The notes under the pieces are model-generated. The model worked only from the letters and a program-made list of their open reading frames with translations. It was not told the DNA's origin and did no database searches. The position numbers and the translations under genes are program-made. From CAYYMD01 sp964480425 (lineage in GTDB: Bacteria; Planctomycetota; Phycisphaerae; SM23-33): 34,503 nucleotides of DNA. Shown here piece by piece: positions 13,390-20,280 of the stretch; position 1 is the first letter of the stretch, and each line of letters begins with the position of its first letter. The stretch spans positions 1 through 34,503 of the forward strand of contig CAYZPY010000009.1 of NCBI GenBank assembly GCA_964480425.1. The letters run 5' to 3'.

Positions 13390-13475
13390 TGCCCGCTCCA
13401 GCGGACGAATCTATTCCGCGCGCGTCACGGATTAATAAATTACTTCCTCATATGCATTTTAGGACACTTCCGCAC

Positions 13476-13504
13476 AATATAGTTACTTATATATTAATTG
13501 TCAT
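13476..13504 (-). promoter_or_regulatory. Probable sigma70 promoter of gltBD
   Basis: On the minus strand ATGACA (13504-13499) and TATATT (13481-13476) are 17 bp apart in an AT-rich stretch that contrasts with the GC-rich surroundings. Transcription would start near 13469, leaving a leader of about 80 nt before the gltB GTG. Confidence 0.5.
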
Positions 13505-13591
13505 TATAAGTATTTCTTATTACATACACAGAAGCTCCCGCGCACTTTGCAATTGGTGTTTCGCACCGCGCGTATATGGAGCCCGCAGCGC

Positions 13592-13624
13592 GCAGGGTCG
13601 CCCCGTCCAACGGGGCGACCCTGC
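13592..13624 (-). terminator. Perfect 14-bp hairpin after glnA
   Basis: Arms 13592-13605 and 13611-13624 are exact reverse complements around a 5-nt loop, beginning 16 bp beyond the glnA stop codon. There is no T-tract, so it may be a processing or RNA-stability hairpin, or a terminator needing other factors. It separates glnA from gltB. Confidence 0.6.
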
Positions 13625-13640
13625 CGCAGGTCTCTGCCGA

Positions 13641-15053
13641 TCAACTGTCGTAATAAATGTGGAATTCGTGGGGGTGTGGGCGAAGCGCCATCGGTTTGAG
13701 TTCCTCGGTGCGTTTCCATTTTATCCACGCCTCGACCAGGTCATCGCTGAACACCTTTCCGACGGTGAGGAAGTCGTGGTCGGCCTCGAGAGCGTCTATG
13801 GCGTCGGCCAGCGACTCCGGCGTGTGTGGGTACTTTGCCAGTTCTTCTTCGGACAGTTCATAGATGTCCACGTCCAGCGGGTCGCCCGGGTCTATCCTGT
13901 TGTTAATGCCGTCGACCGCCGCCATAAGTATCGCCGTCCACGCCAGGTAACCGTTGGCGGTGGGGTCCGGGCAGCGGAACTCGATGCGCTTGGACTTGGG
14001 ACTGGCCGAGTACATCGGTATCCGAATAGCCGCCGAGCGGTTCCTCGCCGAGTACACCAGGTTGACCGGCGCCTCGAAGCCGGGCACCAGCCGACGGTAC
14101 GAATTCGTCGTCGGGGCGGCAAACGCCAGTATCGCCGGGGCGTGCGCCAGTACCCCACCGATGGCGTGCAGGGCCATCTCGCTGAGACCCGCGTACCCGT
14201 CCCCGGCGAACAGTGGCTTTGAGTCCTTCCACAGCGAAAAGTGCGTGTGCATCCCGCTTCCGTTGTCCTCGAAGACCGGCTTTGGCATGAACGTAACCGT
14301 CTTTCCGTTGCGTCGGGCGACGTTGCGGATGATGTACTTGTACCACATGAACGCGTCGGCCATCTTCGTCAGCGGCTCGAACTTCATGTCTATCTCGGAC
14401 TGTCCCGCCGTGGCGACCTCGTGATGGTGCGCCTCGACGACTATGCCGACCTTGTGGAGTTCCTCCACCATCTCGCCGCGAAGGTCGTGGTAGGTGTCCG
14501 TAGGACACACCGGAAAGTACCCGCCCTTGAACGACGGCTTGTACCCGAGGTTCGGCTCTTCGAACCGGGCGGTGTTCCACGCGCCCTCGACGGAGTCTAT
14601 CTCGTAGAAGCCGCGATGCTGGTTCTGCTCGTAGCGAACCTCGTCGAAGATGAAGAACTCCGGCTCGGGACCGATGAATACAGTGTCGGCCAGTCCCGAT
14701 TCCCTTACGTACTGCTCCCCGCGCCGGGTTACGTGACGCGGGTCGCGCGAGTAGTCCTCGCCCGTGGTCGGGTCCTTTATGTCGGCCAGAACGCTCACCG
14801 TGGGCCTGGCGAAAAACGGGTCTATCTGCGCAGTGTCCGGGTCGGGAATGGCGATCATGTCCGACTGGTGAATGTCCTGCCAGCCGCGTATGGATGAGCC
14901 GTCAAAGCCCATCCCCTCCCTGAACGTGTCTTCGTCCCAGGTCTCTATGGGGTGAGAGCAGTGCTGCCAGGTGCCCAGCATGTCGACGAATTTCAGGTCG
15001 ACCATCCGGGCGCCGTTTTCCTCTGCGTACTTGAAAAAGTCCTTGGGTGTCAT
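13641..15053 (-). CDS. glnA: Glutamine synthetase type I
   Basis: The 470-aa enzyme condenses ammonia and glutamate to glutamine with ATP. Length and motifs match GSI: MGFDGSSIRGW near the N-terminus, the GPEPEFFIF metal site, HHHEVATAGQSEID, GSGMHTHFS, and the Glu flap region RLVPGFEAPVNLVYSARNRSAAIRIP. Tyr398 in DIYELSEEE aligns with the adenylylated tyrosine of E. coli GlnA (Tyr397 without the initiator Met), so covalent control by an adenylyltransferase is possible. The start is ATG 15053, preceded by CAGGAG (15061-15066) 7 nt upstream; an in-frame ATG at 15116 has no such site. A sigma54 promoter at 15143-15159 and paired upstream dyads imply control by nitrogen status. Confidence 0.97.
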   Translation of the reverse strand: MTPKDFFKYAEENGARMVDLKFVDMLGTWQHCSHPIETWDEDTFREGMGFDGSSIRGWQDIHQSDMIAIPDPDTAQIDPFFARPTVSVLADIKDPTTGEDYSRDPRHVTRRGEQYVRESGLADTVFIGPEPEFFIFDEVRYEQNQHRGFYEIDSVEGAWNTARFEEPNLGYKPSFKGGYFPVCPTDTYHDLRGEMVEELHKVGIVVEAHHHEVATAGQSEIDMKFEPLTKMADAFMWYKYIIRNVARRNGKTVTFMPKPVFEDNGSGMHTHFSLWKDSKPLFAGDGYAGLSEMALHAIGGVLAHAPAILAFAAPTTNSYRRLVPGFEAPVNLVYSARNRSAAIRIPMYSASPKSKRIEFRCPDPTANGYLAWTAILMAAVDGINNRIDPGDPLDVDIYELSEEELAKYPHTPESLADAIDALEADHDFLTVGKVFSDDLVEAWIKWKRTEELKPMALRPHPHEFHIYYDS

Positions 15054-15142
15054 GTTTATGCTCCTGTTGTGTTCCGGGTTGTAAGGGCCTTGCCCGGCGG
15101 CCGTCCGCCAGGGCATACATCCGCCCTGTTGTCCTTTTTATG

Positions 15143-15160
15143 ATGCATAATGCGTGCCAA
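15143..15160 (-). promoter_or_regulatory. Sigma54 (-24/-12) promoter of glnA
   Basis: The minus strand reads TGGCAC (15159-15154), five bases, then ATGCAT (15148-15143). The invariant GG and GC are separated by exactly 10 bp, as the sigma54 consensus requires, with a single departure (A for T) in the -12 element. It lies about 90 bp before the glnA start codon, giving a leader of about 80 nt. Confidence 0.85.
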
Positions 15161-15237
15161 AAATACCTAACGCATACAAGACACTTAACATACGCAACTT
15201 ACGCAAAAAAGCACGGAAATCGGCGCAGTATAAAATA

Positions 15238-15284
15238 TTACAATAATGTGATTATAGACATACAACGGCTACACATTTGTAGGA
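15238..15284. promoter_or_regulatory. Paired ACA-N4-TGT dyads upstream of glnA
   Basis: TTACAATAATGTGATT (15238-15253) and CTACACATTTGTAGGA (15269-15284) share a YTACA-N4-TGTR dyad and start 31 bp apart, about three helical turns. The first begins 78 bp upstream of the sigma54 -24 element. The same pair, at the same distance, is found above amtB at 18469-18512. This is the position expected of enhancer sites for a sigma54 activator. It is not the classical NifA site (TGT-N10-ACA) nor the enterobacterial NtrC site. Confidence 0.65.
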
Positions 15285-15363
15285 TGACAATCAGGTAACT
15301 TCATTTTTGGTAGCGCCGATTAGTTTGTCTGTCCACAGGCAGCAGCGGGCTCATCCTTGGCGT

Positions 15364-15385
15364 CGCACCGTAAAAAACCGGTGCG
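15364..15385. other. Short hairpin between the porin and glnA control regions
   Basis: CGCACCG (15364-15370) and CGGTGCG (15379-15385) pair perfectly around TAAAAAAC. It lies downstream of the porin gene. Apart from this and the neighbouring inverted repeat, I see no feature in 15285-15482. Confidence 0.45.
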
Positions 15386-15416
15386 GAACTACGTAGGACA
15401 AGTTACACCGATTATC

Positions 15417-15465
15417 GGATTTCACGGATTTTGATTGATTGTTTTAATCTTAATCCGTGTAATCC
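15417..15465 (-). terminator. Inverted repeat just after the porin gene
   Basis: Arms GGATTTCACGGATT (15417-15430) and AATCCGTGTAATCC (15452-15465) pair over 14 bp with one mismatch around a 21-nt AT-rich loop, 17 bp past the porin stop codon. It probably marks the end of the amtB-glnK-porin transcript. The ATCCGTG core resembles palindromic intergenic repeats seen in many genomes, so it may be dispersed. Confidence 0.45.
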
Positions 15466-15482
15466 CGCTCTATTCGCTTCCG

Positions 15483-16502
15483 CTACCATTCGTACCCGAG
15501 CGAGACGCCGCCCCAGAACTCGTCGTTTAGCAGGTCGTCGCGGAACGCCTGAGTGAAATTCATAAATCCCGACAGCGTGATCGCCCCGTACTGCGGGGGA
15601 ATGTTCAAACCGGCCGACACGTCGTAACTGACCGCCAGGCCGTATTGCAGATATCCAAGTCGTGTGGCCTGCTGCTCGGTGCCGTCGCCAAGGACGTCGA
15701 ACTTGTCCAGGTAGCGATTGTCCACCGTCAGAACCGCCGATGGCGTAACGGTGATATCCTTGACAATCGGCGTGGCCTTGAGCGCCTCGCAATCGGCCAG
15801 GACGAAGTCGTGGCTGATGCCGAACTCCAGACAGGAGCCATGCTGCCCGTCGTCCACGTCCAGACCGTAGTAAACGTAGGGATTGATCACAGCCCCGTCG
15901 GTTCCAAACAGGCACCCGTCATCGAAACTCACCTTCGCGTAGACCTCGTTGGTATCGTGCGCGTCGCCGGCCAGCGGCGGGAAGGTGTAGTCGATCCACC
16001 CGAACTCCACCGTCACCGGGGTGTCGGGAATCTCGTACGACCAGTAGACCGTGTAGTCCACCTCCTGAAGGTTGGTGGACTCGGTGGGCGTGAATACCTC
16101 CTGGTCGGCGTACCACTCGAACCAGACCGAAAAACCGAACGCCCCGAAATCGCCCGTGTCGTATTCCACGCTCGTTGACATCTGGTGATTCAACGCCTCC
16201 GTGCCCTCGCCGGAGTATTCGCTGAAGTTGATCCCGCGGAAGATGTAATCGCTGGTCAGCGTGTACTCGATGCTGAAGGTCAGCGGTATGGGCTTTTCGT
16301 ACCCGTGGTCTTGTTCCGCCTCGACGGACACGCCCGTCGAACGGGCGGATTCCTCAGACCTCGGCGCCGAGGTCAGCCAGGTATTCCCGCCGGCGTCACC
16401 CCTGGCGTCCTTGGTCTTTACCGTAATCGCCGACAGAAGCACCGCCAGCGTTACGGTCAATCTCATCGTCCTTCGTATTTTGCTCGTGTTCGTATTTGTC
16501 AT
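15483..16502 (-). CDS. TorF-like outer-membrane porin of the amt operon
   Basis: The 339-aa product starts with a basic n-region and a hydrophobic stretch (about 12-26), a likely signal peptide. It then contains SIEYTLTSDYIFRGINFSEY, the signature of the TorF/Gcw_chp family of putative beta-barrel outer-membrane proteins. Alternating hydrophobic strands run to the end, and the last residue pair is Tyr-Glu-Trp, with an aromatic C-terminus as in many porins. Family members are often encoded beside ammonium transporters in proteobacteria. Here the gene is last in amtB-glnK-porin, 43 bp after glnK, with GGAG 10 nt ahead of the start. I infer a role in letting ammonium or another nitrogen compound cross the outer membrane. 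Substrate preference is not readable. Confidence 0.75.
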   Translation of the reverse strand: MTNTNTSKIRRTMRLTVTLAVLLSAITVKTKDARGDAGGNTWLTSAPRSEESARSTGVSVEAEQDHGYEKPIPLTFSIEYTLTSDYIFRGINFSEYSGEGTEALNHQMSTSVEYDTGDFGAFGFSVWFEWYADQEVFTPTESTNLQEVDYTVYWSYEIPDTPVTVEFGWIDYTFPPLAGDAHDTNEVYAKVSFDDGCLFGTDGAVINPYVYYGLDVDDGQHGSCLEFGISHDFVLADCEALKATPIVKDITVTPSAVLTVDNRYLDKFDVLGDGTEQQATRLGYLQYGLAVSYDVSAGLNIPPQYGAITLSGFMNFTQAFRDDLLNDEFWGGVSLGYEW

Positions 16503-16545
16503 TTTCGCTTTCTCCCGTGCGTTGGTGGTATTGCTTTGAGGCGTC

Positions 16546-16887
16546 TCAACCGATGGCCCGGTTTCCTTCCTCGCCGGTGCGGATGCGGATGCACCTTTCT
16601 AGCGGGATGATGAATATCTTTCCGTCGCCTATGTTGCCGGTGCGGGCGCCGCCGACGATCGCCTCTATCGTCGGCTCCACGAAGCCCTCGTTGACCGCTA
16701 TCTCCAGGCGCACCTTCTTGAGCAGGTTCACTTCCATCTGCACGCCGCGGTAGGTCTCGGTGAATCCCTTCTGCTGGCCGCAGCCCATGGCGTTGGTCAC
16801 CGAGACCTTGTAAACCTCGGCGGCGTAAAGGGCCTGCTTGACGTCGTTGAGTTTTTCCGGCTGGATGTACGCGATTATCAGTTTCAT
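16546..16887 (-). CDS. glnK: PII nitrogen-signalling protein lacking Tyr51
   Basis: The 113-aa protein is normal PII length. It has the T-loop block GCGQQKGFTETYRG, the B-loop ARTGNIGDGKIF and the C-terminal IRIRTGEE. PII trimers bind ATP, ADP and 2-oxoglutarate and control partners such as AmtB. Residue 51, the uridylylated Tyr in enteric GlnB/GlnK, is Met here, and residue 50 is Gln in place of Glu. Tyr46 is kept. Uridylylation at the standard site is therefore not possible. AAGGA lies about 9 nt before ATG 16887. The gene follows amtB by 45 bp, the reverse of the common glnK-amtB order, so it shares the sigma54 promoter at 18374-18391. Confidence 0.95.
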   Translation of the reverse strand: MKLIIAYIQPEKLNDVKQALYAAEVYKVSVTNAMGCGQQKGFTETYRGVQMEVNLLKKVRLEIAVNEGFVEPTIEAIVGGARTGNIGDGKIFIIPLERCIRIRTGEEGNRAIG

Positions 16888-16932
16888 CGTTGTTTTCCTT
16901 ATCCTGTTGTTGATGCCGAACTTGTGCGGCGA

Positions 16933-18318
16933 TTAAACGTTCGAGAATATCTGGAAGCCGCCGTACGCCTCCATTCCGTGCTCGCCGATGTCCAGCCCGC
17001 GAAGTTCCTCGTCCCGACCGACGCGCAGGCCTACCGTGTACTTGATCAGCAAAAAGACCGTTCCCATCGCCGCGAACGCAAAGCCAGCCGAGACGAACGC
17101 TCCCAGCGCCTGGACGCCAAGTTGCCGCCCCCCGCCGAAAAGCAGACCCTCCCCCGCCAGTCCAAGCGACTCCCTGCCGAACAGGCCGACCGCAAGCGTG
17201 CCCCAGATGCCGTTCATACCGTGGACCGGCACCGCGCCCACCGGATCGTCAATGCCGAGCCGGTCAAGAAACGACACGCCGAAAACCACGATCACCCCGC
17301 CAAACAGGCCTATGATTATCGCCGACCACGGGGCTACAAATGCGCACGGGGCGGTGATGGCGACCAGGCCCGCCAGGGCGCCGTTCATTGTCATCGAAAG
17401 GTCCGGTTTTCCGTAGCGCAGCCAGACCGTCACCATCGCGCTTATCGCGCCGGCCGCGGCGGCGAGGTTCGTGTTCATCGCCACCAGACCTATCAGCGAC
17501 CCGTCGCCCACGCCCAGCGTCGAGCCGGGATTGAACCCGAACCAACCGAACCACAGGATGAACACGCCGATTGACGCCAGCGGTATGTTGTGGGCGGGGA
17601 TAACGTTGGCTACGCGATCGGGCTTGAACTTGCCGATGCGCGCACCGAGCAGTATCGCGCCGATGCACCCGGCCCATCCGCCGGTGGCGTGAACCACCGT
17701 CGAACCGGCGAAGTCGGCGAAACCGATTTCCGCAAGCCAGCCGCCGCCCCATACCCAGTGACCGATTATCGGATACACCACCGCCGAAATGACCACCGTG
17801 TATATGAGGTAGGCGTGGAACTTCATACGTTCGGCCATGGCGCCGGCGACGATGGTCGCCGCCGCTCCGCAGAACGCCGCCTGGAACAACCAGAACGCCC
17901 ACAGCGGAAGATTTTCCGGACATCCGCCGGCGTCGGACAGGCCGAACGCCGAAGTCCCGATAAATCCGTTTCCAGAGCCGAACATGAATCCGTATCCCAC
18001 CAGGAAAAACACGATGCTGGCGATGCAGTAGTCCAGGAAGTTCTTGGTGAGTATGTTGCAGGCGTTTTTTGCCCGGATGAAGCCGGCCTCGACCATGCCG
18101 AAACCCGCCTGCATGAAGAACACCAGAAACGCGCCCATCAGCACCCACACGGTGTCCAGTCCGCTGGTGACCGACGCCGACGACTCGGATGCCAACGTGC
18201 GGGACGGACCTGCAAGCAGCACGGCTGCGACGGCGAAAAGCCCAGGCCTGATGAATCTTCGTCTCCAGCCCGTAGATCGGGCCTTTGGTATACTTCCCTC
18301 GATAATATTACGTCGCAT
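16933..18318 (-). CDS. amtB: Ammonium transporter AmtB
   Basis: The 461-aa protein has a cleavable-looking signal peptide (residues about 20-43) followed by 11 hydrophobic helices of the Amt fold. Pore landmarks are VVHATGGWAG (first twin histidine), WFGFNPGS (gate Phe region) and HGMNGIWGT (second twin histidine). The cytosolic tail ends DEELRGLDIGEHGMEAYGGF, the piece that contacts GlnK in AmtB-GlnK complexes. It conducts ammonium across the inner membrane when nitrogen is scarce. The start is ATG 18318 with AAGGA about 7 nt upstream. It heads amtB-glnK-porin, read from a sigma54 promoter, and diverges from the NifA-like activator gene. Confidence 0.96.
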   Translation of the reverse strand: MRRNIIEGSIPKARSTGWRRRFIRPGLFAVAAVLLAGPSRTLASESSASVTSGLDTVWVLMGAFLVFFMQAGFGMVEAGFIRAKNACNILTKNFLDYCIASIVFFLVGYGFMFGSGNGFIGTSAFGLSDAGGCPENLPLWAFWLFQAAFCGAAATIVAGAMAERMKFHAYLIYTVVISAVVYPIIGHWVWGGGWLAEIGFADFAGSTVVHATGGWAGCIGAILLGARIGKFKPDRVANVIPAHNIPLASIGVFILWFGWFGFNPGSTLGVGDGSLIGLVAMNTNLAAAAGAISAMVTVWLRYGKPDLSMTMNGALAGLVAITAPCAFVAPWSAIIIGLFGGVIVVFGVSFLDRLGIDDPVGAVPVHGMNGIWGTLAVGLFGRESLGLAGEGLLFGGGRQLGVQALGAFVSAGFAFAAMGTVFLLIKYTVGLRVGRDEELRGLDIGEHGMEAYGGFQIFSNV

Positions 18319-18373
18319 GACACGTCCTTTCCGTTATCCGCACCGGGACCATCCCGGATACGGCATCGAATAA

Positions 18374-18391
18374 ATGCATAAACTGTGCCAT
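18374..18391 (-). promoter_or_regulatory. Sigma54 (-24/-12) promoter of amtB-glnK-porin
   Basis: On the minus strand TGGCAC (18390-18385), five bases, then ATGCAT (18379-18374). GG and GC are 10 bp apart. Its -12 hexamer is identical to that of the glnA promoter. The amtB start codon is about 56 bp downstream; a small hairpin (CCGGGA-CCA-TCCCGG, 18343-18357) lies in the leader. Confidence 0.87.
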
Positions 18392-18468
18392 TAAATGTGT
18401 AATTTTATAAGCCGCTGCTTATGAACCGCTTACGTGTACCAGGACGCAGGCGATTATTAATAATATGC

Positions 18469-18512
18469 TTACAATATTGTGATTTAACTTGCATGTTCCT
18501 ACAAATATGTGT
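18469..18512. promoter_or_regulatory. Paired ACA-N4-TGT dyads between amtB and the activator gene
   Basis: TTACAATATTGTGATT (18469-18484) differs at one position from the glnA site, and CTACAAATATGTGT (18499-18512) is the second dyad, 30 bp further. The first site begins 78 bp upstream of the amtB -24 element, the same as at glnA. The second dyad sits in the spacer of the sigma70-like promoter of the divergent activator gene. It could thus be both an enhancer for amtB and an operator for autoregulation. Confidence 0.65.
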
Positions 18513-18518
18513 TATAAA
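18489..18518 (+). promoter_or_regulatory. Probable sigma70 promoter of the NifA-like activator gene
   Basis: TTGCAT (18489-18494), 18-bp spacer, TATAAA (18513-18518). Transcription would begin near 18525, about 20 nt before ATG 18546, with AGGAAG at 18534-18539 as ribosome site. A regulatory dyad fills the spacer. Confidence 0.5.
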
Positions 18519-18545
18519 CTCGCAGCCGATGTCAGGAAGTTATCC

Positions 18546-20141
18546 ATGGACAAGACCGCAAGCAAAGACTTCAAAAGCGCCGAGGCGGGCAGGAAGAAGC
18601 ACCTGGTCGAACTCGAGGCGCTCTACGCCATAAGCCGAATCCTCGCCTCCCGCGGGGGGCAGCGGCAGGTTCTGGCCGAGGTGCTCGACGTGCTGCACGA
18701 CCGACTCGGAATGACCCGCGGAACCATCTCGCTGCTCAAGCCCGGCGGCGACGAGGTGCTCATCGAGGTGGCGCACAACCTGACCGACGAGGATTTGATC
18801 GCCGTGAGGTACCGCAAGGGCGAGGGCGTCACTGGAACGGTGGTCGCCACGGGCAGTCCCGTCGCGGTGCCCAGAATCTCACAGGAGCCCTTGTTCCTCG
18901 ACAAACTCCACAGGCGAAAGGACCTGGCGCGGGAGGAAATCAGTTTCGTGTGCGTGCCGATATCCAGCGGCGAGGAGGTCATCGGGGCGCTGTCGGCCGA
19001 TCGGGTCTTCGACGAAACCGTCTCGCTGGACCAGGACGTTCGCGTGCTGAGCATTGTGGCCAGCATGATCGCCAACGACGTGGAGGTTCGGCGACAGCAG
19101 GCCGCCGAACGCGAGGCGCTCCAGGCGGAAAACGTCCGCCTCCGCCAGGAGTTGGAGGACCGCTTCCGCCCCGAGAACATCATCGGCAACTCCCACGCCA
19201 TGCGCGAGGTCTATCGCTCCATCTACCGCGTGGCGCAATCCGAGACGACCGTGCTCATCCGCGGGGACACCGGCACCGGAAAGGAACTGGTCGCACACGC
19301 GATCCACTATGCCGGTCCGCGGGCACGCGGACCTTTCGTCAAAATCAACTGCGCCGCGCTGCAGGAGTCGCTGCTGGAGAGCGAACTGTTCGGGCACGTC
19401 CAGGGCGCCTACACCGGCGCAATCAAGGACCGCGTGGGGCGGATCGAGCAGGCCGACGGCGGAACGCTGTTCCTCGACGAGATCGGCGAGTTCCCCCCCG
19501 CAACGCAGGTCAAACTGCTGCGCGTCATCCAGGAAAAATCCTACGAGCGGGTGGGTTCCAGTCAGGCCCGACGCGCCGACGTGCGGATAATATGCGCCAC
19601 CAACAGGGACCTCGAAGAGGCCGTCGCCGCCGGTGAGTTCCGCCAGGACCTCTACTACCGCGTCAACGTCTTTCCCATCTACCTGCCGCCGCTCAAGCAG
19701 CGCAAGGACGACATACTCCTGCTGGCCGATCACTTCGTAGAGCGTTACACGCAGAAACTCCACAAGGACGTCCGGCGCATCTCCACCCCTGCCATCAACA
19801 TGATGATGGCATACCATTGGCCCGGCAACGTGCGCGAGCTGGAGAACTGCATTGAGCGCGCGGTGCTGCTCAGCACCGACGGAGTGATCCACGGCCACAA
19901 CCTCCCCCCGACGCTCCAGACATCGGATTTCTCCGACACGGTCGGGTTCGGAACGCTTGCCGAGCGCGTCGCGCTGTTCGAGCGGGACATCGTCGTCGAC
20001 GCGCTGAAGCGGACGTTCGGCAACGTTGCCGCCGCCGCCCGCGAGTTGGGCACCACCGCGCGAATCCTGCGATACCGAACGCAGAAACTCGGCGTCAATC
20101 CCGACGACTATAAAAAATCCAGGCCGGGCAAAAGGAAGTAA
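18546..20141 (+). CDS. NifA-like sigma54-dependent activator (GAF/AAA+/Fis)
   Basis: The 531-aa protein has an N-terminal GAF domain (about 25-190), a short linker coil (about 185-205), a sigma54-interacting AAA+ domain (about 211-440) and a Fis-type helix-turn-helix near 485-520. Walker A is GDTGTGKE (about 240-247), the sigma54-contacting loop is GAYTGA (287-292, the Tyr variant of GAFTGA), Walker B is GGTLFLDEIGE, and the Arg-finger region and WPGNVREL box are present. There is no phospho-receiver domain, so it is built like NifA and not NtrC. ATG 18546 is chosen for AGGAAG 6 nt upstream; the frame extends 57 nt further without support. It is divergent from amtB, and two sigma54 promoters lie nearby, so it is the obvious candidate regulator of glnA and amtB-glnK. 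No nif structural genes are in the window, so the name nifA is not applied. Confidence 0.9.
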   Translation: MDKTASKDFKSAEAGRKKHLVELEALYAISRILASRGGQRQVLAEVLDVLHDRLGMTRGTISLLKPGGDEVLIEVAHNLTDEDLIAVRYRKGEGVTGTVVATGSPVAVPRISQEPLFLDKLHRRKDLAREEISFVCVPISSGEEVIGALSADRVFDETVSLDQDVRVLSIVASMIANDVEVRRQQAAEREALQAENVRLRQELEDRFRPENIIGNSHAMREVYRSIYRVAQSETTVLIRGDTGTGKELVAHAIHYAGPRARGPFVKINCAALQESLLESELFGHVQGAYTGAIKDRVGRIEQADGGTLFLDEIGEFPPATQVKLLRVIQEKSYERVGSSQARRADVRIICATNRDLEEAVAAGEFRQDLYYRVNVFPIYLPPLKQRKDDILLLADHFVERYTQKLHKDVRRISTPAINMMMAYHWPGNVRELENCIERAVLLSTDGVIHGHNLPPTLQTSDFSDTVGFGTLAERVALFERDIVVDALKRTFGNVAAAARELGTTARILRYRTQKLGVNPDDYKKSRPGKRK

Positions 20142-20197
20142 GACCGCAGGACTCGGACGTAGGGAGAGCGGTTTGTTGATTATCCGAGAATGGCGCG

Positions 20198-20219
20198 CGG
20201 CGGCGTTCCCACGCCGCCG
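20198..20219. terminator. Hairpin after the activator gene
   Basis: CGGCGGCGT (20198-20206) and ACGCCGCCG (20211-20219) pair perfectly around TCCC. It lies 57 bp beyond the activator stop and 62 bp beyond the stop of the convergent beta-helix gene. There is no T-tract. It resembles the palindrome at 3177-3198 and may belong to the same dispersed family. Confidence 0.5.
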
Positions 20220-20280
20220 ACCCGAGTTTGGTGTGGCCACTCGCCCTACGGTTGCCTGATGCCCATGCTGCCTGACGTTG

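Noticed and set aside
13390..13640. A sigma54 promoter or ACA-N4-TGT pair ahead of gltB
   Set aside because: No GG-N10-GC with a TGGCAC core was found. ACAATATAGT (13474-13483) resembles a dyad but lacks the TGT half.
15160..15300. Classical NifA site TGT-N10-ACA upstream of glnA or amtB
   Set aside because: Only wrong spacings (N6, N8, N12) were found, so it was not called.
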